A stretch of 64,000 nucleotides of DNA from Labedaea rhizosphaerae (GCF_004362825.1 NZ_SNXZ01000008.1:1-64000); one strand, 5' to 3'; shown: positions 38,430-47,161, numbered from the stretch's first letter. The notes: generated from the sequence alone by a model not told the origin. Translations and numbers: made by a program.

Positions 38430-40920
38430 CGGCGGCCCCCGGCATCTCCGTGCCGTCGTCGGGGAGGGACCCGCCGCCACCCCGGGACGAGCCACTGTTT
38501 CCGGGGTTGCGGCGGTTGTCGGGGTGGTGCGTCCCCGTGGTCCCCGTCGCGTGTTCCTGCTGGTCAGTCCAGGGACTTTGGTCCGGGGAGGGTGCGGGGA
38601 GAACTCCCCGCGTCCCCGGCTGGTCCCCGTCCGCGTCCCCGGCAGCATCGCTGCCGTCTGCCTCGTCTCGGTGGGCGTGTTGGGCGCGGCGAGCGAGTGC
38701 AGCCGCGACGTCTTCGGCGTAGATCGCCTTGACTCCGCCGTGAGCCTTGCGAGCGGTGATGCCGTGGTCTGCGAGTGCGGCTGTGAGGTCACGGAAGGTC
38801 CATCCTTCGTAGTGGTCTGGGTTGTGTGTGGACAGTCGCGTCAGAACCACCTGAGTCCGTACGCGGCGTTCGCCTTGCATCACCTCGGCGATGTCGGCGA
38901 GGTGATCCGGCGCGACCGGTTGCGCCGGCTCGATCGCGGCCCGCGCGCTGGACGCCACCGAGTGGCCCGCGTCCTCGATCAGCGCCATGGCGCGGGCGAT
39001 GACCGGTGACACGTCGTCAGTACCGTCCTCAAAGGGCACGTAGAACGTGCGCACCAACTCGAACGTCTCATCGGTGATGCCAACGGCTACGCAGGTTCCC
39101 CTGTCGGTGTTGATGCGTAGTTCGGTGGCGCGGATACCGGCCGCGTACTTGCCACTGCCCAGGAGGCCGTCATTGGCTACCTGGTCGGCGACGCTGAACG
39201 CGACCCCGCAGGACACGTTGCGGGTGATCTCCCTGGGGATGCTGTCCTTTGTGGGCGATTGGGTGGCCAGCAGCAAGACGATGCCGTACTTGCGGCCGCG
39301 CCGGATCAGCCGCACGGCCAGCTCGGCGGCTTTTTTGCCGAACCGGTGGTGTTGGAACAACTCGTGACACTCATCGATTGCACACACCAACGGATGCAGG
39401 CCCAACCCTGGCTTGTCGGCGAGCTTGCGGGACACCTTGGGCGGGCGGCCCGGCTGCTCACCCAGTACCCGGCCCCGCCGCTCCATCTCCTCCAAGAGAT
39501 CGGCCAGCGCTTGGGTTGCCGCTTCGGCTACGGCGTCGTCTGCGCCCATCCGGTAGCGGGCCAGCCGGGGTTGGAAAGGGTCGAAGTCGGGTGACTCGCC
39601 CATCACGAACGCCCACAACTCGACGGTCAGGTCGAGCGCCGCACCCAACATCAGCGTCCGCAGCGCGGAGGACTTCCCTTGCCCCGGGCGACCACCAACC
39701 AACCAGTTCACACCGATGAGTGGGGCGTTGATAACCAGGCCGCGTTGGGTGAGTCCGAACGGCACTCCCTCGAACACATCGGACTGTCCATCATGGAGTA
39801 GAGGCCAGTCGCCGGCCGAACCGCGGAGCACCCCCTTATCGGCCACCCACAGGTCTAGGACTCCGTCCTCTTCTCCCTTGGTGGGCCAGGTTTCCAGACT
39901 TGCGCGGCCCAAGTTCGCGGCCAGTTGCGATCGTCGCCCGGCCACCATGTCAGCGGTCACCCCGAGGGGTAGCCGGATCTGCGCCGCCGTGCCGTCCCCG
40001 TCCTTGCGTGCCGGAACGGTGTAGACCAGTTCGCCGCCATCTTTGAAGAACTTGTTCAGTGGCGTGATGCCCAGGTGCGCGAGCGCGCGGGAGATCATCC
40101 GTTCGTCCACCCACGACCCCGCGTCGTCACGATCCGGTCGCACCAGCCAGCCCACACCGGGGGTGCGGTCGCGGCCCTCGAACGCCGCCGCCACCAACCA
40201 GCCCGTGAGCATCGCCAGCAGCAGCCACGGACCCGCCACCGACACGAACGCCACCAGCGCGTCCAGCGTGTCGTACACGCCTGCCAGCCACGGCCACATC
40301 TGCGAGCGGTCCAGCACCGCAGCGGTCAGCCACAACACCACCGCCAGCACCAGGACGACCACCGCCGTGATGCCGCTGCGATGCAGCACGATCCCCAACC
40401 GCGCCCACCGGGCCCGAGCGTCGGCCCGGATCGCCTCTTGCGCTTCCCGCCGCGCCTCCCGGTCTCCTGCGATGCGCGCGGCCCGCGCGTCGGCCCGGAG
40501 ATCGCCGTAGGTGAACCACGTCCACGCCTTGCCCAACCATCGGCCGTGCCCGCGTAGCGTGAACCACGCCAGCCGCGCTAGATCGGCTGGCGCCTTGCGC
40601 ACCCGATACGCCACTACGGTGCGCGCCTGCTGACCGGCCGGAGACCGCCACACCCGCCGCACCGCCGACACCACACGTCGGGTGGCCCGGCCGGTCAGCC
40701 CCACCGCACCGTTCACGGCCCACCGCCCCAGCACCCGCAACGCCACCACGACCGCACGGACCGCAGCACGCGGCGACTCCACCCCATCCCCGTGAACGCC
40801 ACCGTTCACGGCCAGCCCCGGCCGGCCGCCGGACTGGTCGCCGGACTGGTCAGCCTCGACGAACTCCCCGTCATACACCTTGGGTTCCAGCGGCCCGCCA
40901 TGCTCCTTTCGCGCTGTCAT
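38419..40920 (-). CDS. FtsK/SpoIIIE-type DNA translocase for conjugation (TraB/TraSA-like)
   Basis: An 833-aa protein. Two membrane segments are at about 180-205 (SGITAVVVLVLAVVLWLTAAVL) and 222-245 (AFVSVAGPWLLLAMLTGWLVAAAF). The motor has Walker A GGRPGQGKSS at about 405-414 and Walker B in LVCAIDECHELF, and the LLLATQSPTKDSIPREI segment of FtsK proteins. The C-terminal 130 residues hold a possible winged helix (WTFRDLTAALADHGITARKAHGGVKAIYAEDVA, gamma-like DNA reader) and a low-complexity tail. In actinomycete elements one such hexameric pump moves double-stranded plasmid DNA into recipients. It overlaps the Spd-like gene by 4 nt. Confidence 0.92.
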   Translation of the reverse strand: MTARKEHGGPLEPKVYDGEFVEADQSGDQSGGRPGLAVNGGVHGDGVESPRAAVRAVVVALRVLGRWAVNGAVGLTGRATRRVVSAVRRVWRSPAGQQARTVVAYRVRKAPADLARLAWFTLRGHGRWLGKAWTWFTYGDLRADARAARIAGDREARREAQEAIRADARARWARLGIVLHRSGITAVVVLVLAVVLWLTAAVLDRSQMWPWLAGVYDTLDALVAFVSVAGPWLLLAMLTGWLVAAAFEGRDRTPGVGWLVRPDRDDAGSWVDERMISRALAHLGITPLNKFFKDGGELVYTVPARKDGDGTAAQIRLPLGVTADMVAGRRSQLAANLGRASLETWPTKGEEDGVLDLWVADKGVLRGSAGDWPLLHDGQSDVFEGVPFGLTQRGLVINAPLIGVNWLVGGRPGQGKSSALRTLMLGAALDLTVELWAFVMGESPDFDPFQPRLARYRMGADDAVAEAATQALADLLEEMERRGRVLGEQPGRPPKVSRKLADKPGLGLHPLVCAIDECHELFQHHRFGKKAAELAVRLIRRGRKYGIVLLLATQSPTKDSIPREITRNVSCGVAFSVADQVANDGLLGSGKYAAGIRATELRINTDRGTCVAVGITDETFELVRTFYVPFEDGTDDVSPVIARAMALIEDAGHSVASSARAAIEPAQPVAPDHLADIAEVMQGERRVRTQVVLTRLSTHNPDHYEGWTFRDLTAALADHGITARKAHGGVKAIYAEDVAAALARRAQHAHRDEADGSDAAGDADGDQPGTRGVLPAPSPDQSPWTDQQEHATGTTGTHHPDNRRNPGNSGSSRGGGGSLPDDGTEMPGAADDG

Positions 40921-41903
40921 TGCAGGTCACCGCCCCTCAAGCCGCGGTTCCCCTCGTCCACAGTGGAACCAGCGCCAGCAGTGCCCGCCGTGGTGCCCGT
41001 TGTGGTGGCATCCGGCGTGGTCGCCCACGCGGTCACCGCCCGCGCCAGCCGCGACGACAACCCCCGCGAACACCCCGTGGCCTGCCGCACCCACGCGGGC
41101 GTGACCTCCACCCCCGGCGACCACGCGGCCCGCGCGTCGGCCAGGTACTCAGCGAACGAGGTCCGCACCCGCTCCGGCGCATCCGGGTTCGCCTCGGCCG
41201 GTGCCGCCTCGGCCCGGTCGGCAGGCTGCGCGTCGGCCGGCTGCGCGTCGGCGTGCGGGTCCGTGTGAACGGCGGTGGCGTGGTCGTGAACGGTGCCGTT
41301 CACGACCGTCCGATCCCGCTGCGCCTCCTGGTGTGCGCGGGTCGCCGCGCGGGTGAGCTGGTCGCGGACTTCGGTGATCGCCTCCGCTGCCACGAACACC
41401 ACCAGCGGCGGGATCGAGTGCAACACGATCGCGGCCAGATCACCGCGTTCGTAGGAACCCCACGTGTTCATCAGATACGTAGCGGCCAACGTGAACCACT
41501 TCGCGCGCCGCACCCACCGCCCGGTCGGCACCTGGTAGCGAGCGGTGATCTGCTCAGCCCGCAACAGGGCCACCAAGACGACCGACACCGTGGGGTCGAG
41601 CACCCACGCCGCCAGCCACGACAGCGACCCCACCGCAGCGCTACCGGCCGCGAACTGCTGGACGTTGGTCATCGTGAACGCCAGCGCCAGCACGACCCCG
41701 GCCCAACACATCCGGTCCACCTGCGAACGGACCTGTTCCACCCGCAACGCGATCACGTCCGGGTCGGTCTGCCACCCGCGTAGCTCCGCCGCGTCGGCCG
41801 CCATCGCCGCCGGCCGTGCACCCCGGCTCACCCGCCCGCCGCGACGTTCACGGCGGCTATCGGTGCGGCGTTCCCGGCTCTGAGATGCCCGTAGAGCGTT
41901 CAT
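40917..41903 (-). CDS. Spd-like multi-TM transfer protein
   Basis: A 328-aa membrane protein. After a basic N-terminus there are about four hydrophobic segments between 65 and 175 (MCWAGVVLALAFTMTNVQQF, SLSWLAAWVLDPTVSVVLVALL, LAATYLMNTW, LAAIVLHSIPPLVVFVAAEA), the pattern of DUF2637/Spd proteins encoded beside TraB in mobile elements. The C-terminal half is soluble, Ala/Asp-rich, with a helix-turn-helix-like segment TPAWVRQATGCSRGLSSRLARAV. Spd proteins help plasmid spreading inside mycelium. ATGA overlaps join it to both neighbours. Confidence 0.75.
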   Translation of the reverse strand: MNALRASQSRERRTDSRRERRGGRVSRGARPAAMAADAAELRGWQTDPDVIALRVEQVRSQVDRMCWAGVVLALAFTMTNVQQFAAGSAAVGSLSWLAAWVLDPTVSVVLVALLRAEQITARYQVPTGRWVRRAKWFTLAATYLMNTWGSYERGDLAAIVLHSIPPLVVFVAAEAITEVRDQLTRAATRAHQEAQRDRTVVNGTVHDHATAVHTDPHADAQPADAQPADRAEAAPAEANPDAPERVRTSFAEYLADARAAWSPGVEVTPAWVRQATGCSRGLSSRLARAVTAWATTPDATTTGTTAGTAGAGSTVDEGNRGLRGGDLQ

Positions 41904-42292
41904 CGGGCACCACCCCGCCGCCTACCACCCGACCGGCCCCGCCCGTGCACGTCGCGCACGTCCAGCGTCGTGACCGTCAATGCGCGGGTGAGCACGAACG
42001 CGGCGAACAGGTCCGGCAGCGCCAGCACCGCCAGCAACACCCGCGTGTCACCGGGGTGGCTGATCACCACCCACTGCACGCCCACCAGCAGACCGGCCGT
42101 GAACACCACCCGACCCGCCAGCGACACCAACCGCGCCCCGGCCCGTGCCCTGTCGGCAGCAGCTCGGGCCCTACGCGCCGACCAGCGCCACACCATCAAC
42201 GCCAGCAACAGCACACCGATACCGGCCAGCAACGCCGTAGGCGTCACCGCCACCACCGGGGTCTGTTCGGACGCCGTAATCGTCGGCACCAT
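41900..42292 (-). CDS. Small Spd-like membrane protein
   Basis: A 130-aa protein starting MVPTITASEQTPVVAVTPTA, with three hydrophobic segments (LLAGIGVLLLALMVW, LAGRVVFTAGLLVGVQWVVI, VLLAVLALPDLFAAFVLTRAL) and a basic Arg/Gly-rich tail (HGRGRSGGRRRGGAR). The start ATG shares its G with the WhiB stop codon region (TGATG). Size and place between WhiB and the larger Spd gene suggest another spreading protein of the transfer operon; no specific function is known. Confidence 0.68.
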   Translation of the reverse strand: MVPTITASEQTPVVAVTPTALLAGIGVLLLALMVWRWSARRARAAADRARAGARLVSLAGRVVFTAGLLVGVQWVVISHPGDTRVLLAVLALPDLFAAFVLTRALTVTTLDVRDVHGRGRSGGRRRGGAR

Positions 42293-42639
42293 CACCGACC
42301 GCCCCCGTTCCCAGGGATGGCGCGGCGCGCCGCCCACACCGGGTACAGGGCGCGCCGGTCGGTTTCGTTCAGCGCACCCCACACACCCACCGTCACCGGG
42401 CCAGCGGTACGCAACTCCAATTCCAAACACTGCGTACGTACCGGACACCCTGCACAGACCCGCGCCGCCAACTCACGATCGGTGGTCGGGTCATTCAGCC
42501 ATTGCGGCGGTACGTTCTCGACGTAAAGGCGCATACACGACCCGTCCCGCACAACTACCGAACTCAGAACATCATTCGGTACATCGCGGAACCGGTCCAA
42601 CTCCGCCGCGACATCCTCTAGCGACTCGTAATCAGTCAT
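42292..42639 (-). CDS. WhiB-like Fe-S regulator of the element
   Basis: A 115-aa WhiB-like protein. The four cluster cysteines are C35, C62, C65 and C71 (GSC; VCAGCPVRTQC), followed by the beta-turn GVWGAL (85-90; usual G-[VI]-W-G-G, here Ala for the last Gly) and a basic C-terminus. WhiB proteins bind a [4Fe-4S] cluster and act with sigma factor region 4. It probably controls the transfer operon in which it lies, between the excisionase-like gene and the Spd genes, with 1-nt overlaps. Confidence 0.88.
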   Translation of the reverse strand: MTDYESLEDVAAELDRFRDVPNDVLSSVVVRDGSCMRLYVENVPPQWLNDPTTDRELAARVCAGCPVRTQCLELELRTAGPVTVGVWGALNETDRRALYPVWAARRAIPGNGGGR

Positions 42640-42899
42640 CAGGCGTCACCACCCTTGACCGACTTCACAAGGCGCCGGTTAATCACCGCAGCCGGAATCA
42701 TCGACCGCGACCGGCGCCGCACAACAGGGATCAAACCCACGCGAACATCGCGGGCAACCGCATCCACGGAAACGCCGAGAAGCCACGCGGCCTGCTTGAT
42801 TGTGTAAAAAGCCGGACCATTGGCCGGCGTCTGGTTAATCATGACTTGTTTAGTCCCAACTACTTGGTTCCGATCCGCCGGTCGGCGAACCGTCGCCAT
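42639..42899 (-). CDS. xis: Excisionase-like small helix-turn-helix protein
   Basis: An 86-aa protein. FYTIKQAAWLLGVSVDAVARDVRVGLIPVVRRRSRSMIP (about 31-69) is a MerR/excisionase-type winged helix (HTH_17 pattern). Such proteins next to serine or tyrosine integrases are recombination directionality factors; here it is distant from int, first gene of the leftward transfer operon. ATG 42899 or the internal ATG at codon 20 could start it. It could alternatively be a transcription factor for the operon. Confidence 0.65.
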   Translation of the reverse strand: MATVRRPADRNQVVGTKQVMINQTPANGPAFYTIKQAAWLLGVSVDAVARDVRVGLIPVVRRRSRSMIPAAVINRRLVKSVKGGDA

Positions 42900-42993
42900 C
42901 TAGTAAGGACGCAAAGCTGCGGGACACTAAATCAACATGGGAATGCCTTTGATTCTCGGCGCGAATATCCCCAGCTCAAGCCCACAAAAGAAC

Positions 42994-43026
42994 GGCGGCG
43001 ATATTCTCAGAAAGAATATCGCCGCC
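42994..43026 (-). terminator. Rho-independent terminator after the Nudix gene
   Basis: GGCGGCGATATTCT (42994-43007) pairs perfectly with AGAATATCGCCGCC (43013-43026) around a 5-nt loop. On the minus strand the stem is followed by GTTCTTTTG, a T-rich tract, so it ends transcripts from the leftward Nudix/XRE genes before the xis promoter. The rest of 42900-43126 holds no gene and must contain the promoter of the transfer operon. Confidence 0.8.
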
Positions 43027-43126
43027 TGGTTATTCAGATGGAGAATACTGGAACCGACTAGGACCTGTTGCCCGTCAAGTCGCTACACAACTTCCGCAGG
43101 TCAGAGCCATGATCGGGCCTCCTGGG

Positions 43127-43663
43127 CTAGCCATCGCACAGCCGCATGTGATGCAGGAGCAGCAGGGCGGCAACCGCGTTGGCGCTCCTGATCTCGCCCT
43201 TGTTCACGAGGTCAGGCACTCTCCGTAGACTGACCCATTCACGGCGGCCCGACTCGAAGTCATCTTCTGGGTGGCCGACGTACGTGGCGCCGTCAGCCCA
43301 ATACACATGGTGAAGCGCGTCCGAGAGCCCGTTAGACGGCTCAATCGTCATCAGAGGATGCAGGACGCCGGCCCGCCAACCTGTCTCCTCTAGGAACTCG
43401 CGCGCCGCCGCCTGTTCGACAGTCTCTGTGTTCTCCACGACGCCCGCTGGTAGCTCCCAGCCTGACGTGTTGGTAATGAACCTGTGCCGCCAGAGCAGAA
43501 GAACCTCATTCGCATCATTAACGGCGGCTGTCAGAGCAACTGCTCTCTGCCGAATGACGTAATGATCAAGGTGCCGACCGTTCGGCAACTCGACATCCGC
43601 CAGGTTCACCTTGAACCACTGGTTCTCGTAAACTGGCTTCTCTTCCAGATTCTTCCATTCCAC
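43127..43663 (-). CDS. Nudix hydrolase, possible Pif-like transfer immunity factor
   Basis: A 178-aa protein with a perfect Nudix box from Gly74 to Trp96 (G-x5-E80-x7-R88-E89-x2-E92-E93-x-G95). The N-terminus (MEWKNLEEKPVYENQWFKVN) is that of ADP-ribose pyrophosphatase-like members. The Streptomyces element pSAM2 encodes a Nudix protein, Pif, that blocks redundant transfer between carriers; the same place in an element with a TraB-type pump suggests that role here (inference). It lies 25 bp after the XRE/TPR gene in a leftward unit ending at a strong terminator. Confidence 0.88.
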   Translation of the reverse strand: MEWKNLEEKPVYENQWFKVNLADVELPNGRHLDHYVIRQRAVALTAAVNDANEVLLLWRHRFITNTSGWELPAGVVENTETVEQAAAREFLEETGWRAGVLHPLMTIEPSNGLSDALHHVYWADGATYVGHPEDDFESGRREWVSLRRVPDLVNKGEIRSANAVAALLLLHHMRLCDG

Positions 43664-43688
43664 GAATAAACCTTCCGTAACGGCCTGT

Positions 43689-45143
43689 CTACAAGATCAG
43701 CCTGACAGCGCTGTCTATCCTATCGAGCGCATCTCGGCTCACACTCGTAGGGCTGTTTGCAAGCTCGTTCCTCAACCGCACGAACCGGCTGTTGAGCCGA
43801 CGAGACTCCATGCCTTGCGCGCTATCCACCATCTCGCAAGCCAGCAGAGAAGCGCGCTCGATTTCACCCCGAGCGACCTCCAACGTCGCCAAGGATGCAA
43901 GCTTGTTCACCTTGCCCCGGGGATGCCCCTCGCTCGACAAAGAAAGCTCGGCATATCGCTGTGCTTCGTCCAAATCGCCCAGGTAACTCAACGCCTCGGA
44001 GAGTTGAGCCAATATATGCCCTTCCTGAACGTAGCTCGCCTCCGCAAGGCTCTGATCTTTGGACAGTTTATTAAATTCCGACTCTAGACCGACGACGATA
44101 AGCTTAGCGTCAGCCTTGTTACCGAGAGATGCAAGCGCTTTAGCCCTCATGACTTGAAGGTCAACGAGGAGTGCTGTAGGGGGCGCCTTAGAGCAAGCGT
44201 CCAAAGCAGCCTCAGCGAGCGTTTGGGCGGCCTTATAGTTTTCAAGGGCCAACGCCTGATTGACCATCAACGCTAGAACATATGCTTTGAATCCGTAGTC
44301 ATGAGACCTTTGCGCAACCATTAGGGCGCGCTTGAAGTGGCCCTCTGCGGCAGTCCAGTCTTCAGAGTCATAAGCGCATATGCCAGCTAGGGCAATCAGA
44401 CCCCCAACGGCACGTTGGGACCTGGCTTGGTCAGCCTCGGAACCTCCAAAGCTAGCCAGCAGCGGCAAAGCCTGCCTGGCCAAGAACTGCTCCACACGAG
44501 CACCCGCAACTAGGCCACCGGAGGATCGGTACATCCGCTCGAAATGAGAACGAGCATTGATTAGTTGCTGCGGGCTGGAGCTTGATTCGCCAAGCAATGA
44601 ATCCAGGCTTGGAGCTGCAAGCAAACCATTCCGGTTCGATCGCGAAGATATCCCCGCGGACAGAACAAGGTCAACCGCGGTTGGGACACTAATTCGTGCC
44701 CGTACTCTGCTTTCGCCCGGAAAGTCGAACCAAAGCATTTCGCGCGGGATATGCAGGATATCGGCATACCGCCGGCATGCCTCTATATTCTCTTCTGGAT
44801 TACCGTTCTCAAGCTTTGATATCTGGCCTTGATTCAGGCCCAGCCACCGGGCCAGCACATCTTGGCTCAGGGCTCTACCGCGAAGCTGTAGATGACGAGG
44901 ATGATTCCGGTAAACCTTGATTACCCGTCCAATGTGCTGGCTCTCGAACGCAGCGATGAACGCGTCGGTTCGCCAGAAGTCATCGCCCAGGTTCACCGGC
45001 GGGGTTGCCAACTGGTCTTGCTGGTCGTGATGGCAATGCCAACAGAGACGGCCTGTGTTATCGGCGGCAAGCAGTGAGGAGCACCCGGCGCAGCGACGCC
45101 CGTCCACCGCGCGCTCCTTGGCGCGGCCAGCTCGTCCGGCCAT
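43689..45143 (-). CDS. Zinc-ribbon XRE regulator with TPR domain
   Basis: A 484-aa regulator. A zinc ribbon (C18-x2-C21 ... C34-x2-C37) precedes an XRE helix-turn-helix (ALSQDVLARWLGLNQGQISKLENGN, residues 91-115). The rest is a TPR-like helical solenoid (GICAYDSEDWTAAEGHFKRALMVAQRSHDYGF, and later units), as in regulators that read peptides or other signals. ATG 45143 is chosen over an upstream ATG because of the AAGGGGG site. It is paired with the Nudix gene and diverges from the cargo genes; it likely decides between quiet and transferring states. Confidence 0.87.
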   Translation of the reverse strand: MAGRAGRAKERAVDGRRCAGCSSLLAADNTGRLCWHCHHDQQDQLATPPVNLGDDFWRTDAFIAAFESQHIGRVIKVYRNHPRHLQLRGRALSQDVLARWLGLNQGQISKLENGNPEENIEACRRYADILHIPREMLWFDFPGESRVRARISVPTAVDLVLSAGISSRSNRNGLLAAPSLDSLLGESSSSPQQLINARSHFERMYRSSGGLVAGARVEQFLARQALPLLASFGGSEADQARSQRAVGGLIALAGICAYDSEDWTAAEGHFKRALMVAQRSHDYGFKAYVLALMVNQALALENYKAAQTLAEAALDACSKAPPTALLVDLQVMRAKALASLGNKADAKLIVVGLESEFNKLSKDQSLAEASYVQEGHILAQLSEALSYLGDLDEAQRYAELSLSSEGHPRGKVNKLASLATLEVARGEIERASLLACEMVDSAQGMESRRLNSRFVRLRNELANSPTSVSRDALDRIDSAVRLIL

Positions 45144-45256
45144 CCCGTCCCCCTTGGCGTGCCCCTGCAAGCCTCTGACCAGCGTACACAGCGTGGCTGA
45201 CACCCGCCATCCGGTTGATCAGCGGGCGGAAGCTCCCAGCGGGCGGGTAGAGATAT

Positions 45257-45271
45257 TCACCGGATGAATGA
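45257..45271. promoter_or_regulatory. Palindrome in the divergent cargo/regulator region
   Basis: ATTCA-CCGGA-TGAAT is a perfect inverted repeat at 45257-45271. It lies in the 216-bp gap between the leftward XRE/TPR gene and the rightward Imm1 gene, as expected for an operator of the XRE protein. The same gap has a direct repeat GCGGGCGG (near 45218 and 45239). Confidence 0.4.
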
Positions 45272-45359
45272 CGGCATTCTCAGATTGATTGGCCTCCTTT
45301 GTATCGGCGCCCGTGAACTAGTCCGGTGATGTTTCCGAGAGCCCAAACCGGATGGCCAG

Positions 45360-45836
45360 ATGAACCCGCCTAACGCAAGCCGTGACGATCGCCTCATAGT
45401 CACGGCTGCCTTGACAACACGCGTGGTCCGCGTGGCTCGCGGACGTGACGCAGCTATCGAACTAGTCGATGAAATCCTCAGCATGGACCACCGGGACCGG
45501 GAAACGTCGCTCTCAATAGGTGACGTCGAGTTTTACCAATCAAAGACAGGTGGCCCTTTTCCGAACCACCAGTTTCGCCTAAGTGTCAGACCATCGTCTG
45601 CGGTCGGTGCATGCAACTACATCGACAACCTAGACCTGATAATGCCGGTGGCCTATTCATGGAATCCCGACAAATCGTGGCCCGACGTCGATCTCATCCT
45701 GAACGGCTCGACGGGGGCGGTGTTTCCTCCATGGTCAGTCATTTCGATTGACGATGTCTGTCGATCCCTATTGGAGTGGCTCGATACCCAAAAGCGCCCG
45801 ACATGCATCCAATGGCGCCCCTCGGAACTTTGGTGA
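45360..45836 (+). CDS. Imm1-family immunity-like protein (cargo)
   Basis: A 158-aa protein. The C-terminal half has the Imm1 signature: NYIDNLDLIMPVAYSW, then VFPPWSVISIDDVCRSLLEW and RPTCIQWRP, matching FPPgs.i.ideVr.aL.eFl.TG.RPtcvqW. Imm1 proteins protect against polymorphic toxins. No toxin is recognisable next to it or elsewhere in the element. It opens the rightward cargo block. ATG 45360 has only a weak ribosome site, so the start is uncertain. Confidence 0.72.
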   Translation: MNPPNASRDDRLIVTAALTTRVVRVARGRDAAIELVDEILSMDHRDRETSLSIGDVEFYQSKTGGPFPNHQFRLSVRPSSAVGACNYIDNLDLIMPVAYSWNPDKSWPDVDLILNGSTGAVFPPWSVISIDDVCRSLLEWLDTQKRPTCIQWRPSELW

Positions 45837-45856
45837 CGAGAGAGAGGACCGTCCCG

Positions 45857-46285
45857 ATGTCTTATGGTGATCCCCTGCCGTCTGACGAGTGGGCTTGCAA
45901 CCGTATTCACTGGCATGCGTTCAAGGGTCGACGGATCGGTCCCAGTGTGCTGGAATCCCACAAGGATTCACGAAGTGAGCGCGGTTGCCTGACCGAACTC
46001 AGCCCAGATTCAGTGATTAGGGATCCATGGGCCGTGGCGGAATGGCTGGACGCACAGGTTCATGCGCAACCCAACCGTCAGGCAATTTGGCTGAGCGGCG
46101 GCGATGGCTGGATTCATGTTTCCGAATCGGATCTGGCTGAGATACGCAGGCACAACGCGCGAGTTGCCGCTACCGGCATGTCTATTGAACTCACCTTGTG
46201 CTGCGCGGATAGATACATCGATCTACGCGCCGAGGCGGTTGACGCCATCGTGTGTTCGTTGCACGGACGACACGCAGCGGGATAG
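45857..46285 (+). CDS. Cargo protein, paralogue A of a tandem pair
   Basis: A 142-aa soluble protein, MSYGDPLPSDEWACNRIHWH. It shares an order of motifs with the 160-aa protein at 46488: IHWHAF versus VHWHAY; DPWAVAEWLDAQ versus SPREVEQWIDKQ; SGGDGWIHVSESDLAEIRRHNARVAATGMSI versus AGSEWVRVGDEADLAHLRRANYRIACRGDSI. Two diverged copies of a gene of unknown function, probably with an alpha/beta fold. The start follows GAGAGAGGACC. It lies 20 bp after the Imm1 gene, whose family often has such companions. Confidence 0.75.
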   Translation: MSYGDPLPSDEWACNRIHWHAFKGRRIGPSVLESHKDSRSERGCLTELSPDSVIRDPWAVAEWLDAQVHAQPNRQAIWLSGGDGWIHVSESDLAEIRRHNARVAATGMSIELTLCCADRYIDLRAEAVDAIVCSLHGRHAAG

Positions 46286-46299
46286 CCGGAGAGGGCGCC

Positions 46300-46488
46300 A
46301 TGCTAACCCTTGCGGACAAACACTGCGTACAAGTGACGATCGTATTCGTTGCATTTGGCGCAATAGTGGTGCTCTGCGTTCTGGCCGCCACCTTCCCCAA
46401 GCTACTCAAGCGCAGAAAGACGTTTCGGGAGACCATGACTAACGACCCGCTGTACCGGGAATTCAAGGAGAGCGGGGCAAAGGTTTGA
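46300..46488 (+). CDS. Single-TM small protein
   Basis: A 62-aa protein with one transmembrane helix (VQVTIVFVAFGAIVVLCVLAATF, residues about 9-31), then a basic stretch (PKLLKRRKTFRE) that would face the cytoplasm. The ribosome site CCGGAGAGG precedes ATG 46300. It sits between the two paralogous cargo genes and overlaps the second one at its TGA. Unknown function. Confidence 0.68.
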   Translation: MLTLADKHCVQVTIVFVAFGAIVVLCVLAATFPKLLKRRKTFRETMTNDPLYREFKESGAKV

Positions 46489-46967
46489 TGACCCGATTCC
46501 CGAACGAACGGATTACCGGTACCGAAACTTTAGGTCTAGCAATGACCTCTGAAGATAACCCGTTTGCCGACCTCGACTCTTGGCGCGAACTCGGTGTGCA
46601 CTGGCACGCATACATGACAACTCGACCGCGCGGAAAATCGCCACAACCAGGGCAAGGCGTAGGCGACCGCGACAAGCGTCTCGCACAAACGCCATTGGCT
46701 GTACTGCGCAGCCCGCGAGAAGTCGAGCAATGGATCGATAAGCAGACACGCGAGTACGTCGAGCCAGTAGAGGTCCGCGCGGGCAGCGAGTGGGTGCGTG
46801 TGGGCGATGAGGCTGACCTCGCGCATCTGCGACGGGCAAATTACCGCATCGCGTGCCGAGGCGACTCGATTTATACCGACATTTATTCCAGCTCGACACA
46901 CCATGACCTCTACGTTGAATCGGTGACCGATGACCAGTGCACCAACACTGCTTGCAAGAACGTCTGA
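46488..46967 (+). CDS. Cargo protein, paralogue B of a tandem pair
   Basis: A 159-aa protein related to the 142-aa product at 45857 (shared HWHA, EWL/QWI and RRxNxRxAxxGxSI motifs in the same order). A Gly/Pro/Lys-rich insert (RPRGKSPQPGQGVGDRDKR) follows the HWHA motif. ATG 46488 overlaps the TGA of the single-TM gene; TTG 46485 is an alternative start. Internal ATG at codon 19 (MTSEDNPFADLDSWRELG) would align best with the start of the paralogue and could be the real one. Confidence 0.7.
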   Translation: MTRFPNERITGTETLGLAMTSEDNPFADLDSWRELGVHWHAYMTTRPRGKSPQPGQGVGDRDKRLAQTPLAVLRSPREVEQWIDKQTREYVEPVEVRAGSEWVRVGDEADLAHLRRANYRIACRGDSIYTDIYSSSTHHDLYVESVTDDQCTNTACKNV

Positions 46968-47127
46968 AATCACATTCGGGCCAGACAGGGCAGCTCCATT
47001 CGACATCTCAGAAAGCGGAACTGCACCGCCGACATGCGGCAACTGTCCCTCAGGTGGAAACCATGCACCAATTCCGGTGCAAGGCAAGAATTACAACGAG
47101 TGCGCCAAATGCGGTCAGCGCTGCTGA
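46930..47127 (+). CDS. Putative small zinc-ribbon protein
   Basis: A 65-aa frame whose C-terminal half reads PTCGNCPSGGNHAPIPVQGK ... ECAKCGQRC, that is CxxC and CxxC pairs about 20 residues apart with a final Cys, the pattern of a treble-clef or ribbon zinc site. It overlaps the end of paralogue B by 38 nt. The N-terminal part looks unstructured, so a later start is possible. Another overlapping frame (46937-47143) lacks the cysteines. Confidence 0.45.
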   Translation: MTSAPTLLARTSEITFGPDRAAPFDISESGTAPPTCGNCPSGGNHAPIPVQGKNYNECAKCGQRC

Positions 47128-47161
47128 TGCCGAAACCCACTGAGCGAAGGTCCTAGCAGAG

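Noticed and set aside
42937-43191. Rightward frame across the hairpin region
   Set aside because: It covers a terminator and part of the Nudix gene, has no ribosome site and no recognisable product.
46937-47143. Alternative frame over the putative zinc-ribbon gene
   Set aside because: It loses the cysteine pairs and looks random; the frame from 46930 is preferred.
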